DNA from: Rotaria sordida
Taxonomy: Eukaryota > Rotifera > Eurotatoria > Philodinida > Philodinidae
Reading direction: 5' to 3'
Length of the DNA: 64,000 bases
Assembly: GCA_905250125.1 (NCBI GenBank)
Contig: CAJNOL010001021.1
Coordinates: forward strand, 5,247-69,246
Shown here: in pieces, positions 34,391 to 47,300 of the stretch
Layout of the letters: each line of letters begins with the position of its first letter
Numbering within the stretch: the first letter of the stretch is position 1
The notes under the pieces: generated by a model
The model's input: the letters and a program-made list of their open reading frames with translations, nothing else
The model's database searches: none
What the model was told of the DNA's origin: nothing
Made by a program: the position numbers and the translations under genes

Positions 34391-36480
34391 TGTGTGGATA
34401 TAGTTTTTCGTTTAAAATTTTGTAAAACCATAATAAGTAAAGACACTGTCGATCGATGAGAAAATAAAAAGAGGTAGACCAACAAAGGCTAAATCTCCTT
34501 TACTAATAGGATAATTCAATTTTCATTTTATTTTTGTTTGAATTACTTTTTTTTAAATATTTCTTCTTATTTATGCCGTGATTCTTTCATTTATTTAAAT
34601 TTATTTTCTACTAATAAATTTTCTATTTTTTTACTGATATAAAGTGAAATTTTTTCCTATTACTTATATTTAATCAACTAACCATTTTTCAATTAACTAC
34701 TGGTCATTTTCGCACTGACCATTTAATATTTATACAAATTATTTCATCTATTTTATTCAACTTTAGAAAAGTCCATGCAAAAGAATTGTTTGCATGGGTT
34801 TTGGGCATGTCAATAAATGAAGGTGATGATCGGTCTCGATTAGTGAGTAAAGTGATATTTCCTTATTTTTCTAACTAAAAATGATCACGAAATGCTTTTC
34901 TATATAAACGTTGGTAAGATGAAATAATGGATGATATTGAAAATTGACACTTTGACAAGTCGAGAAGAAACACGTTAAACAGGAACCGATAGGATCTATT
35001 GATAACTATATAAGACGAACACAAAAGAGAAACGCAGAAGAAGTAGTTAAAGTCTATGAAAAACTATCAGGAATAGCTCATGTAAAGTTAAGAGAAAGAC
35101 TTCGAAAGAATCATGACAATGTCGAAAGTCATAGAAGCCTTATGGAATGATTAATCATGTGAAATGATGCGGCAAAGACTGAAGTAAGAAAAATCGAATA
35201 AGCAATTAATGAAAAAAACGAATTGTCGACAAAGTAAAGTCCTAATAGAATGAGAACGAAATAATGAGCACGACAGAAATTAGGTCGATTATAGATTTGA
35301 AGATTATACTAAAATGATATACCTCAACATTATGTCATTTAGATGAACGAACTAGAAATTCATCGAACAAACAATTTTCCAATCTTTTCAATCCACTTTT
35401 ATGTTATTTCTCGAACTTTATTCTTTTTTTGTCTTTCTTTTTCTTTTTTGTTTGAAACTTTTATTTTTTCTGTAATTTCTATTTGTTTATCAAAGTGAAA
35501 ATTAGAATTTGCTATTTTATGGGCAAAGTGCACATGCGAAAATTCTGTACGAACGTTCCATGATGTGTAATGCTCGATGCAGATATTTCTTTTGGGAAGT
35601 TTTAGTGTCAACTTTTCATGTACCCGTTAATGCAATAGGATGATCAACTGATTTTTTCTTATTTTTTATCGACGATAAGGTGTCAGGAGCCGACAATATT
35701 TACGATGACGTTATTCATATTTTCTATTCTTCTCTTTTTCTTGCATTGTCAATATCGTTTTATAGGGAGAATAAAAGTACATTATAAAAAGAAAAGAATA
35801 ATAACAATAGGATCAATTATTTCTAATATTACTTTGTTTCTAACGATGATTGAAAAACACCGTTCTTCACTATTTTTTGTTAACATTTTGTTCATTTAAT
35901 ATGTTTTACATTGACGTTTTTGTCTTGACGTATATCGTGAAATAATATTAGTGAATATATTCATTTATTATTATGCAAAAAAAACCTTTTTTGTTTTTAT
36001 TACTAATGTATCAATCTAAGATTTATCTTCATGAAAAGAAAAAGTAAATTTCCTAATTAAAATAATGAAATAAAACTAGTCAATTTTCAAATGTATTTTT
36101 CAATATCTTGGAATAAAAGTTTTGTTTTGGATGGTGATTGTTATCGAGGTGTCAGGGACGTTTTTAAGGGAATTTAATCTATAATGATAATATACAAAGG
36201 TGAATTATATCGAGACCCGTTACTCCGACAAAACAAATCTTTGTCAAGAAAAAAAAAAACATTAAAAGGTAACACTAGTTTATGTTTTTATGCAATATAT
36301 AATACAAATTAATCGCCCACATCCGAAATATGCATAAATTACATTGAGAGTCACTGAGGCGTAGGTTTTTTTTTCTTCTAATAATTTGTGTTGTTAATTT
36401 CAAAGTATAATATAATATAGTCATTTCGTGAGATAACAAAAAAAATCGTAGAAGACACATTGAGTAGGAAGGATATTTTC
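34391..36480. other. Gene-poor stretch upstream of the acetate transporter
   Basis: A broken coding-like piece around 34970-35150 (SIDNYIRRTQKRNAEEVVKV then YEKLSGIAHVKLRERLRK) might be a gag-like or other retroelement relic; homology is unproven. The rest is A+T-rich. The 150 bp before the transporter start show no clear promoter motif. Confidence 0.35.
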
Positions 36481-36503
36481 TATTGAGATAATTCGAGAAG
36501 AAA

Positions 36504-37313
36504 ATGTCGGTAAATCCAACAATTATCAACAAACAAAAATCAGATTCGGTGGTTGAAATCGTTCCGATAGAAAATAATTCTCTACCATTAAAAAGATCAT
36601 TTTCATTCACAGATCAACAATTAGAATTAATATTGGAACGATTAATTACATTTCATAGAAGTTCTTCTCCACCACCATCACCACCTCCACCTCCTCCTTC
36701 AAATCCTATTGGAAATCCTGCTCCTCTTGGTCTTGCTGCATTTGCATTAACAACATTTATGCTTTCAGTATTTAATGCTGGTTCAAATTTAATTGATCCT
36801 CATTTAGAAGGAGTTGTTTTACCAGTTGCATTATTTTATGGTGGTCTAGCACAATTTTCTGCTGGAATGTGGGAATATAGAGTTAATAATACATTTGGTG
36901 CAACAACATTTACAAGTTATGGAGCTTTTTGGATGTCTTTTGCAGGTTATGTTTATTTAATTGTACCCAAAATTGAACCTATTAATAAAACAAAACAAGC
37001 AACAGGACTTTTTCTTTTATCATGGTTTATTTTTACTATTTATATGAATGTTGCTGCTTTGAGAATTTCAAAAATTATATTTAGCATATTTTTTTTACTT
37101 AATTTAACATTTTTATTTTTGATTATTGGAAATCTTGGTAATTTACCTGTTATAACAAATATAGGAGGATGGTTTGGAATAGTTACTTCAGGTTTAGCAT
37201 GGTATGCTTCTGCTGCTACTATTATTAATACAACTTTTAAAAAATCTTTATTACCTATTGGAGCTTATCAACAAAAAGAAAATCCATCTTCAATAATTCT
37301 AACTCATTTTTAA
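36504..37313 (+). CDS. Acetate uptake transporter, GPR1/FUN34/YaaH (SatP/Ato) family, intronless, 269 aa
   Basis: Transports acetate or related small monocarboxylates, with H+, across a membrane. The family signature NPAPLGL is at residues 71-77. Six hydrophobic segments follow at about 76-95, 103-121, 135-154, 167-185, 190-210 and 221-243. Other conserved features are FYGGLAQFSAGMWEY (111-125) and TSYGAFWMSFAGY (137-149), which I recognise from fungal and bacterial members. The N-terminal 70 residues are a cytosolic extension with a proline run (56-65). Length and integrity are normal for the family. It starts at ATG 36504 and ends at TAA 37313. The family is not known to me from typical animals, and lack of introns agrees with foreign origin, but codon use looks A+T-adapted like its neighbours, so any transfer is not recent. 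Highly likely functional. Confidence 0.92.
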   Translation: MSVNPTIINKQKSDSVVEIVPIENNSLPLKRSFSFTDQQLELILERLITFHRSSSPPPSPPPPPPSNPIGNPAPLGLAAFALTTFMLSVFNAGSNLIDPHLEGVVLPVALFYGGLAQFSAGMWEYRVNNTFGATTFTSYGAFWMSFAGYVYLIVPKIEPINKTKQATGLFLLSWFIFTIYMNVAALRISKIIFSIFFLLNLTFLFLIIGNLGNLPVITNIGGWFGIVTSGLAWYASAATIINTTFKKSLLPIGAYQQKENPSSIILTHF

Positions 37314-37828
37314 TAAAACAATTTATATAATTACAGAATCTTATTTTCTTAGTTTTTTTTCATAATTAACATTTATTTAAATATTTATCATCGATTTTAT
37401 TTTATTTTATTCAAATTTTATCTAGAAGATTTAGGGAGAAAATATTTTTTGAAAATTAATTTAATAAATATTCGAAATGAAATTATTTTAAATAAAACTA
37501 AAATATTTTATCTTAACTTATTTTCTAACTCACTCAAAATCATTCTAATATAGAATTTATTGATAATATATATTGACAATAGAAATTACTCAACTTTAAA
37601 TTTTATTTTCAAACATCTCCTACTCGATTATCTACAAATATATAATATACTCATTTTATATATTGGAGTTTATTTCAATCATATCATATTTATATAGATA
37701 ATAAATTTTATTTTATTATTAACAGAAGTCAATTTATTTACTCTATATAAAGATTTAAAATAATCAATATTATAAATTGATATGCTTTTCTTTCCTCTAG
37801 AAAATCAATATAAACAGTTAACAAATCA
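37314..37828. other. A+T-rich spacer
   Basis: 3' flank of the transporter gene up to the first tandem T copy. Nothing recognised. Confidence 0.5.
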
Positions 37829-38591
37829 TTTTTGTGTACTCAAAAAGTTCATAGACTATAGAATCGGTTAGTGTGTCCGGCCGTTCACACGATAACTTTC
37901 GAAAGGAGAGTCCGATCACGATGAAATTTTCTACACAGTTTAGTCTCAACAATATCTCGGTCGAGAGAAGAAGATGAGAATCATTGGCCGAGCCATTGCT
38001 AAATTATTGGAAAAATAGTCATTTCTCCCTATGAGAAGATAGACCCTTCTATCTTCGTAAAAAACTTTTCCTATCATAGTCAAATAAAACTCCAACTATT
38101 ATATACCATTCGATAGAGAATTTCACGAGCTACAAAATAGTATATAAAACATAAGGAAACAAGAAAGTTAGCTTACCTATTGCAAAGATAACTAAACGGA
38201 ATTCGGTTCGGTGTTTGTCCACGCTCTAATTGATCCATAAATAGAGCTCGTTCTTACGATCACAGAGATGATAGTTCGAGCTTTTCTGGGGTGGAGAACT
38301 CGAATCTGTATTCCATTCGCCTCGAAATTCCATTGGTTGAGCAGTGACCAATAGAAATCAAGTTATAGGAAAAACGAGTTTCTTAGGGTAAATCAAGGTG
38401 AAGAGTTCAAATCTGATCTGTATTCATCCCCAAATCCTATTGATTGAGCAGTAGCCAATAGAAATCAAGTGTTTATAGGAAAGGTTTGCCAGGACAATTT
38501 TGATGTCCACACATTCTAGGATGACTTATCTGTCTCATTCACTTTTTGAAGTACACATAACTCTCGGATTTAAATCCGAGGTTTCCGCATT
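37829..38591 (+). mobile_element. Family T element, copy B
   Basis: Starts TTTTGTGTACTCAAAAAGTT, then CGGTTAGTGTGTCCGGCCG. It has the GGAGAGTCC and CAACAATATCTCGG blocks, the CCATTCGATAGAGAATTTC segment and CCAATAGAAATCAAG boxes. It ends with CACTTTTTGAAGTACACA and the palindrome CTCGGATTTAAATCCGAG before GTTTCCGCATTT. About 760 bp, no coding frame. Confidence 0.9.
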
Positions 38592-39366
38592 TTTTTGTAC
38601 TCAAAAAGTGAGTACACTATAGAATCGGTCAGTATGTCCGTCCGGCCGTTTACACGATAACTTTTGAAAGGAGAGTCCGATTGCGATGAAATTTTCTACA
38701 CACTTTAGTCTCAACAATATCTCGGTGGAGAGAAGTAGATGAGAAGGATTGGTCGAGCCATTGCTGAGTTATTGTAAAAATAGTCATTTTTCTCTATGCC
38801 TTCCTATGCGAGAATCGACCTATCCCCGCTTTCGTAAAAAACTTTTCCTATCATAGTCAAATCAAACCCCAACTATTATACACCATTCGATAGAGAATTT
38901 CACGAGCTACAAAATCGTATATAAAACATAAAGAAATAAGAAGACTAACTCACCTATTGCAAGGGTAATTAAACGGGAATTGGTTCTCTTTGTGTTCACA
39001 CTTTAATTGATCGACAATTAGAGCTGTCTTTCGATCATAGTGATGACAGTTCGAGGTTTTTTGGGTCAGAGAACTCCAATCTGAGCTCCGTTTGCCTCGA
39101 ACTCCTATTGGTTGAGCAGTAACCAATAGAAATCAAGTTATCGGAAGAACGACTTTGTTAGGGTAAATCAAGGCGAAGAGTTGAAATCTGAGCTCTATTC
39201 ACATCTAAATCCTATTGGTTGAGCAGTAGCCAATAGAAATAAAGTGTTTATAGAAACGGTTTGCCAGGATAATTTTAACGTCCAGAGATTCGTCGGATGA
39301 GTGATCTGTCTGATTCACTTTTTGAAGTACACAACTCTCGGATTTAAATCCGAGGTTTCCACATTT
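38592..39366 (+). mobile_element. Family T element, copy C, directly adjoining copy B
   Basis: Begins within the T-run that ends copy B and has the same order of blocks, ending in the CTCGGATTTAAATCCGAG palindrome. It contains two CCTATTGGTTGAGCAGTA(A/G)CCAATAG hairpins. B and C are head-to-tail, suggesting insertion into an existing end or tandem duplication. Confidence 0.9.
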
Positions 39367-40590
39367 ATTTTCAAATATGATGGATTTATTATATAGAAAA
39401 TAAATTGAGTTAATTAGAATTATATTTAAAGATATTTTCTTTTTTCGAAACAAACAATAAAAATAAAAATAAAGGATTAATTAAATTCTTTTGAGATAAT
39501 AGATATTCAAATATAATTTAATTAATCGTTATTGATCTATTTTAGTCAATAAAACGATGATTTATTATTTATCTGAAATAAAAAGCGAGATAATATAGAA
39601 TTTATTATAACTCTAACAAGATAAAATAAATATCCAGATGAATAAAATATTATTTTTGGTATAATTGTTAACTCTATAGAAGAAAAAGAAAATATTTGTC
39701 AATTTTCAAAAATCTATTTATAAAATAAAATAATTAAGATATATTATATATAACCATTTCTAATTAAAATAAAACTATAAGAATATTTATCTTGAATTAA
39801 ATTAAATGGTTTAACTAAAATAATAATATATTGATGTTTACTCTTATTCTTTCTCTCAATCGATATTTATCTCGATTATTAGAATTTCTTATCAATATTT
39901 ATTTAATCTATCTATTTATAGAATTATATTCGAACAAATAATCGTAAACAATTTTATATTAAATATTGAATTATCGAACAATAATATTATCTTGTTAAGA
40001 TCGTTTATCCTAATTTGATCCTCATATAATGATAAATCCGTTCAACATTATTTTATTTATTAGAGAAAGAATAGATTTTAATAAGACGATATTTAATAAA
40101 TGACCAATATAATCATATTGACTAAATTAAAATGATAATAATCTTTATCAACAATATATTTCTATATCAGTTTATAGAAATAATTCACTTTTTCAAACAT
40201 ATATATATAAGATAATTAACAATGTTATCGATCACAAATCAATAATTAAGATAAAATATTATTTTTTTTAAAAACCGACTGTTAAAGAGATTAGTTTTAT
40301 ATTAATAATAAACAATTGAATTCATGTTTATAATATATTATTAATAATATAGGTCACTATAATTAAATGAATTATCTTTCTCAATTAATATCGAATAAAA
40401 CATCATCAATTAGAGTTTTATTATTAGAAATAAAATTCTTAATTCAACATTTATTTCTATATTATTAATGATTAACTCTTTAGAATAAACAAGATAAACA
40501 TATTTATTTAAGATTTTTATTTCGAAATAATAATTATTTAAAACAGTCTATCCTTATATACGAATATATATTCTCTAGTCAACAATCCAT
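39367..40590. other. Extremely A+T-rich spacer
   Basis: No frame, repeat or RNA recognised. Confidence 0.5.
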
Positions 40591-40594
40591 TAAA

Positions 40595-41260
40595 CAATAT
40601 CGAGAGAGTCTACAGAAATATCTCCGAGAGCTCAATTGAGGAAGTCCCTCGAGATTTCTGTGGGAGTTCATCGAGAGTCCCTAGGATTTGTTCACTGACC
40701 AGCTCTATAAATGACTCTATTATCTATGATAAACAAGAGTTTATTAACGAAAAGGCAATTCAGTAGATGATATTTTGTCAGTTATATAATCAGTGAGTGA
40801 CAGAGCTAACTATCTAACCCCGTTTTCCGAGATTCCTCGTGGATTTTAGGAGGATTTCCTGGTGATTCATCGGGGATTTAAGGTTTCTTCGGGTACTTCG
40901 ATAAGATTGATTAACCCATTGAGGAGCATTGCTCAACCAATAGACGAAATTTGTTTGAGACTTTATATTTAATATTGACAGTGTGTATTATTGCTATTTG
41001 AATTAAAACTTTTAAAAAAATTTTAAAAGTCCTTTTCGGGCCATACTCGTGCTCTCCTACGGCGATGGTGTAGAGGTATTTTTATCATCTCCATAGGAGG
41101 CATTGCACGTAAGCCACGACCGACCTTGTGCAATCGATCTCACCGACTTGGCTGATATTCCCACAGTAGGTAGGCCTAACATATTTGGGAAGAAACCCAA
41201 AATTTCAGCTCAAATAGATAAGCCAGTCTGGAGATATAGTGGACACAACTATTAGGGGGT
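40595..41260. other. Cryptic repeat plus higher-G+C island
   Basis: 40600-40900 holds GAGAGTCC/GGAAGTCC/GGATTTAGG words of the same family as 11890-12240. 41030-41260 is an island with clearly higher G+C (gccacgaccgaccttgtgc and neighbours). It has no long frame and its origin is unknown; probably an old repeat. Confidence 0.4.
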
Positions 41261-41941
41261 AGGTCATTTTTGATGCATTTTGTAGTGCAATACTTTTCAG
41301 TAGATTTGCATTTTCTCAACAACGATAAGAGCTATAACAGAGATTTTTTCATTACAGATACTATCGATTATGGGCTATCTTTTGATGGAATTGAAAATAC
41401 CTTTTCATTGGATTTTTTTCGATCGGCACCATAGTAATTATTCATTGAAATTCAACCCGAAACAAACACCGAACGGTAAATTATGTTTAGGAGTGTCAAT
41501 AGAGAGAGAGAGTGTGTGTGTGTGTTCGAAGCAATAATTTCCTGCATGCATAGTGTCATAGTATAGAAAATAATTGAAAAAACTATGCTGATTAACAAAA
41601 GATAAAAGTACTTCCATGTATGTTGTTGAATTGGGAGTTCGTTTAATATTCAAATAAGGCCTAGGTCGAAAAATTCTATACATTGAAGTTTGGAAAAGAT
41701 GAATTTTTCTTAGGGACTTATGTAAGAAAGACAACTAAGTGTCAATTCTTCTTTTTAAAAATTTTTATGGAAGTTAATATAACTAATCCACTTAGAAATC
41801 AACTGTGAACTATCGTGCATTTGAGATGTGTTTGAGTTCTAAGTTAATATTGGAACTTGATAGATACCTATTCATAGAAAGAACTAGAGGGTTCAAGCAT
41901 TTATAAAGCTGCTTGTATAATAAATGTATGATATTATTTAG
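41261..41941. other. Spacer with a GA/GT microsatellite
   Basis: (AG)n followed by (TG)n at about 41501-41525. Upstream exons of the next gene were looked for and not found. Confidence 0.45.
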
Positions 41942-43143
41942 ATGAATGGTCGTTTTCGTCGGATGATGATTATTACCTTCCTACACTTGCTGAAAGTTCA
42001 GCATTATCATATTCTGTTGCTTGTGTCAACTACGAGTTATATACTATTGGACGATTAGATCATTTTTCATATACACATTTGAAGTTAAAATCACCAATTG
42101 GTAAGTAGCTAGAAAATATTGTATCTTTTTTTTCCAAGAAAACAATCTTTTGAAGAACCGTAATTCTTTCATATTATCAGAAAGAGATCAGATTTGCTTT
42201 TTATGCAAGCACTTAGGCTTGCTATAAAAAGGATTATTCAGCAAATTTTGCTTTTTATTTTCATGAAAATGATTTTATTTATTTTATTGAATGTAAATAA
42301 ATCCTTCTATCAGTATTGACTTTGAATTCTTCTAATGAAGGATACTGCTGAACCTGTAGAACATTTACATATTCAGATTTGATGTGATTCACACTCAGAT
42401 TGAATTTGAAAAGGATATTCATTATCTAACTGGAACAAGAATATGTAAAACAATCGGTAGTTACGTTTGAATCTCTCTATTAAGAAAACTAACCAGATTT
42501 TAGTGCGATACTTGAATTTTCTTTTGCAATAGTCTGTTTCTGTATATCATGAAAGCCTATAGGTTTTCACTTGTCATCAATGAAAATTTTGTGGACCTTC
42601 GAACAACAATATGAGTACAACAATGACGGGTCTAGAATTCGATTATAGAAGAATTTCACGAAAGCTTTAGAAAAGATAACATTTGTAATTCAAAGTCGTT
42701 TAATACTCACGAGTAGGATAATCATGAAAATTTTGGTGACACGTAAAAATTCTAGTAACTTCAAAACATTCTGATGTTTTCTTATTCTTTTTTTTTAAGT
42801 TTTGGAAACCGTATTCATTATTAACTTTATAATTCGTTTTAGAAGTTCGGAAGTTCCAGCACAAAGCAGAACTAGAATTATCTCTACACAAGGAAAATTT
42901 ATATCAATTCCTCAGATATATTAGGAATGATGCCAAATATTTGAAAATGATCGAAGTTTGTGCTGAAGAATGCTCAGCAACAAAAAATATCTGTGATAAG
43001 ATTACACAACTGGTTCATCAATTACAGGTCATCAAAAAGACATCAAGCTTCGTAAGCAATTTACTCTATTGTTCTATCTTATATATTTTAACAAAATAAG
43101 TTTCGTTTCTTTTTAGACACCATTCTCCTTTGCTGATCAATAG
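41942..43143 (+). CDS. Unrecognised gene, three 3'-terminal exons
   Basis: Exon 41942-42100 follows TATTTAG and ends at GTAAGT; it reads EWSFSSDDDYYLPTL then SYSVACVNYELYTIGRLDHF. Exon 42843-43051 reads VRKFQHKAELELSLHKENLY then YLKMIEVCAEECSATKNICD and a helical ITQLVHQLQVIKK; it ends at GTAAGC. Exon 43117-43143 reads TPFSFADQ and stop. Phases fit exactly (1, then 0), both donors and acceptors are canonical, and there is no internal stop, so this is probably a real gene. The start and any upstream exons were not identified. Intron 1 is 742 nt, long for this window. The function is unknown; the second exon is likely helical. Confidence 0.5.
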
Positions 43144-43499
43144 TGATTACCATTTTTTTTATATATTAACTTCATCTGATTTAATAAAAATACTCTTGAA
43201 ATGAATGTAAACATTCGAAAAGAATTTTTTCTATGAATGGCATATATTGTAAGCAGATTTCAATTAGCATAGTTGGAAAAAATTTTGTTGTTTATGACTC
43301 CGTCCGAAGAAGTACGACAGTTTCCAATGATAAAAACACTCATTTATTGTGTTCGATGATAAAGGTCATATACAATAGAAGTTTTATTCATTCGTTCATT
43401 GCTTGTGTTTCTATATATTTGTTTGTGGTTATGAAGGTATATGATAGAAACGATGGCAATCGAAAACATCAGACAATTGATCTGATACGAAGAAATAAT

Positions 43500-44304
43500 A
43501 AATGCGGAAACTTCGGATTTAAATCCGAGAGTTATGTGTACTTCAAAAAGTGAATTAGACAGATAAGTCATCCTAGAATGTCTTGACATCAAAATTACAC
43601 TGGGGAAACTTTCCGATAAACTGTTGTTTTCCATTGGCTATTGTCCAATCAATAGGACTTGGGGGTGAATACAGCTCAGATTTGTACTCTTCGCCTTGAT
43701 TTACCCTTAGAAAGTCATTTTTCCTATAACTTGATTTCTATTGGTCACTGCTCAACCAATAGTATTTCGAGGCAAGTGGAGCACAGATTCGAGTTCTCCG
43801 CCCCAGAAAACCTCGAACTATGATCTCTGTGATCGAAAGATAGAGCTCTATTTGTGAATCAATTAGAGCATGGACAAAAACAGAACCTATTTCTGTTTAA
43901 TTATCTTTGTAATAGGTGAGTTAGCCTTCTCGTTGCTTTATGTTTTATATACCATTTTGCAGCTCGTGAAATTCTCTATCGAATGGTATATAATAGTTGG
44001 GGTTTTATTTGACTATGATGGGAAAAGTCTTTTACGACAGCTGGGATGGGTCGATTTTCGCATAGGAAGCCATAGGGAAAAATGACTATTTTTGCAATAA
44101 CTCACGAATGGCTCGGCTGATCATGCTCATCTTCGAACTCGACTGAGACATTGTTAAGACTAAACTGTGTAGAAAATTTCATCGCAATCGGACTCTTCTT
44201 TCAAAATTTATCGTGTAAACGGCCGGCCGGCCGGCCGGACACACTGACCGATTCTAGAGTGTACTCACTTTTTAAGTACACAACACTTTTTGAGTACACA
44301 AAAA
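43500..44304 (-). mobile_element. Family T element, copy D
   Basis: Inverted relative to B and C. It opens AAATGCGGAAACTTCGGATT and TTAAATCCGAGAG, then GTGTACTTCAAAAAGTGA. It ends with a long (CCGG)n run near 44220-44240, then a doubled end: GTACTCACTTTTTAAGTACAC followed by CACTTTTTGAGTACACAAAA. The doubled end distinguishes this copy. Confidence 0.9.
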
Positions 44305-47300
44305 TCAAATTAATTCAATCTTTTATTTAGTCGATATAGAAAATGATATCTAAATATCTATAGGTATAATATCATCTCAATTAATTCTAATATATCTCGA
44401 AGTTTTTTTATTTATTTTACTTATATATCCTTCGAATTTCTATTCATCCAATGATGAACAATGAGAATCGTTAACTTTTATAAAAATCAATCCTTTTTTC
44501 TTTATGTTTAATCATATTTATTTATTTGTCAGATATATTTTAAATAAAAAATTCAAGATAAAAACACAACTGAGAACGTCTTTCTCTAAAAAGATTTTTT
44601 TTTCTTCGTATATATTCAAATTATTTCTAAGATGACTTAAGAAAAATATTTGTTTAAGATTGGTTTACTATAAAAATAAATTTAAAAATAAATGCGTTGA
44701 AATAATAGAATTGTTAATAGGTTTTTTTTTTATTCTCGATAAAATCGAATATATATAACAAACAAGTTAAAGAAATATTTTCATTCGGATTTTAACCTTG
44801 ATTAAGAATTTATTCGATAAAGATGAAAAACGTTGAAGAGTATGTCAACGTCAGATTTAAACTGTCCTCATGGATTTTCTAAGATAAATTAGTTATTGAT
44901 TTATTTTTTAAATTTAAAACAAAACTTGTTTTAAACCATATATATAGAATTATTTAAATTAGATTTAAAAATAACTAAATTGGATTATTTGAGAAGATTG
45001 TATTTAAGTTTTAGTCGAATATTTCGATTTTATTCCTAGTTCTCTTATATATAATAAATGTTATTTATCTTTATTATTAATCAAAATTGGACTCGATATA
45101 TGAAATTATTTTATAAAGAATTTCAATCAGTCTAGACATTTTTTTTCTTCTCTTTAAACATTTAATTAATGATTAATAAATTTTATTTGAGAAATTGTCT
45201 ATTAACAAAACGATTTGTTAGATATTATAAAAAGAGATAACAACCAACATTTTTTTTTCATTAGGAAAAAAAGCCCAATAAAAGCAAGAGTCAGAATAAA
45301 ATTGTAAATATAGTCAATTTTTAATATAAAGAATATTTATTCTTTCGCTTTTTAATATAATTATCTTATATAAATAAATATATTCAATTAGAAATAAAAT
45401 ATAGATATTAGTTTTTTAAAAAGGTAAATAATCCTATTCGATCATTTTTCATATATTTTTTAAACCTAAATCGAGAGAATTTATTTAGTTATTCCTCTTA
45501 TTGACCAAGAAGATTTATTATTAAATCTCGTTTGATAAATTAAAATTCAAGAAAAATGATTAAAATAAAAAAGTCGACTAAACTAAATCTTGATCTATTT
45601 CAAATGAGTAAATTGTTTAAACTGTTCAGAGATAAATAAATGATAAATAATTTTATAGAAATAATATATCCTAAGATAAATAATAAAATTATTTTATTAA
45701 TATAAAATAGATATGATTTTTCTATAATTAACACTGAATAGAATATATCTATATAGAATAAAATCCATGATAAACATCTTCTTAGATTTAAAAAAACACG
45801 AACCCTTCTTAAAACAGTTTTATCGTTGTTTTTCAAGGAGTTTTTCTCCTGAGAGAAGGAGTTTATTCCGCGAAAAAAGTTCGATTTATCTCTGTTAGGA
45901 AGGTGCTCAGAAAAACTATCTTCTTAGCTAAGAAAAATTCTTTCGAGAATAAGGATAAAATCGTTTTGAGAAGGGCTTGAATTTTTTCAAAAAGGTCTTT
46001 ATCGAGGATCTTTTTCGAAAGTTTTTATCATAGAAGATGGTTAAAAGATGAATATATAGGAAAAGTAAAATATGATATTATTTTCAATAATTGATTCTTG
46101 AGAGAATTTTTCATCATCTTTATAGTGAAAAATTGTAAAAGATTGAAAATAGCTAAATAAAACGTTTCTATTAAAAAAAGGTTGATAAAAAAAGAAGATC
46201 AATGAATGCCTTCCTGGAAAAATGTAACACCTCCTAGAAACAGTTTTACCGTTCTTTCCGAAGAAATTTTTCTTGTAAAAAAATTCTTTTTTTCTGAGTG
46301 TCTCTCTCTCTCTCTCTCAATAAGAAACATGCCGTTTTTTCCTCGAGAAAACTCCTTCTCTCAAGAGAAAAACGCCTTGACAAACAATTGTAAAAGTGTC
46401 TGAACAAGGTATTTTTTTATTCTAACAAGGCGTTTATCATTTTTTTTTCTAATAAGAATTGAAACTTATCAAAATAATATAATTATATAAGTAAACAATA
46501 AAAAAATCCACTCGAATTATAAAATATGTTTTATAATCTGGTTAATAATGATAAAATTCTAGTGAGTCAATATTATTTATTTAAATAAAATATATTTTTT
46601 TCTTCTCTTATCTATTTATATGAATAAATGTTTAGATTTGTATATAGATTGAATTATTTCGATCTTACTAAACGAATAAATATATTATATTGAATTTGAT
46701 AACATATTCAATAGAATTAAATCATTATCAGATAAACAAATATTGAAATTGAAATTTAATTATTAGAAGATTGAAACAAAACAAAAAAAAAAGTAAGACG
46801 TTTTTATAATTAGTTTTATTTATTCTATTATAGTTAAAAATATAATTATCATTGGTTATCTATATCGAATAATATTATTTAAAAGAATAATTATTCGACA
46901 TAGATAATTATCTGGATAAAATAGTTGAAATTTTTCAAAGATAATTAAATATGAGTCAATCATCAATTTTAATCATAGAATATATAATATTAACTTTATT
47001 TATTTATCTTGTTAACTTATATAAAGTTCGATTATTTTGATAAATATATTAAATGTTAGATTTTATAATATATCTATCGAATATAATCTTCTAGGTTTTT
47101 CTTGTTGAATAAATAAAGATTTGAAGATAGATAGAAAAAAGATTTTTATAAATAAAATAAAATATTTTAGTCAATTGACCATTATTATTAAAGTTCGATC
47201 ATAGATTATTTCGAAATTATTTTAAAATAATATTTATCAAATATTATCTAAATCTATTTTATCATTCGACTCGATAATAATATTATTTGAATAATGATTG

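Noticed and set aside
43233..44085. Several 70-106-codon frames
   Set aside because: They fall in or across family T copy D and its flank, and differ between copies.
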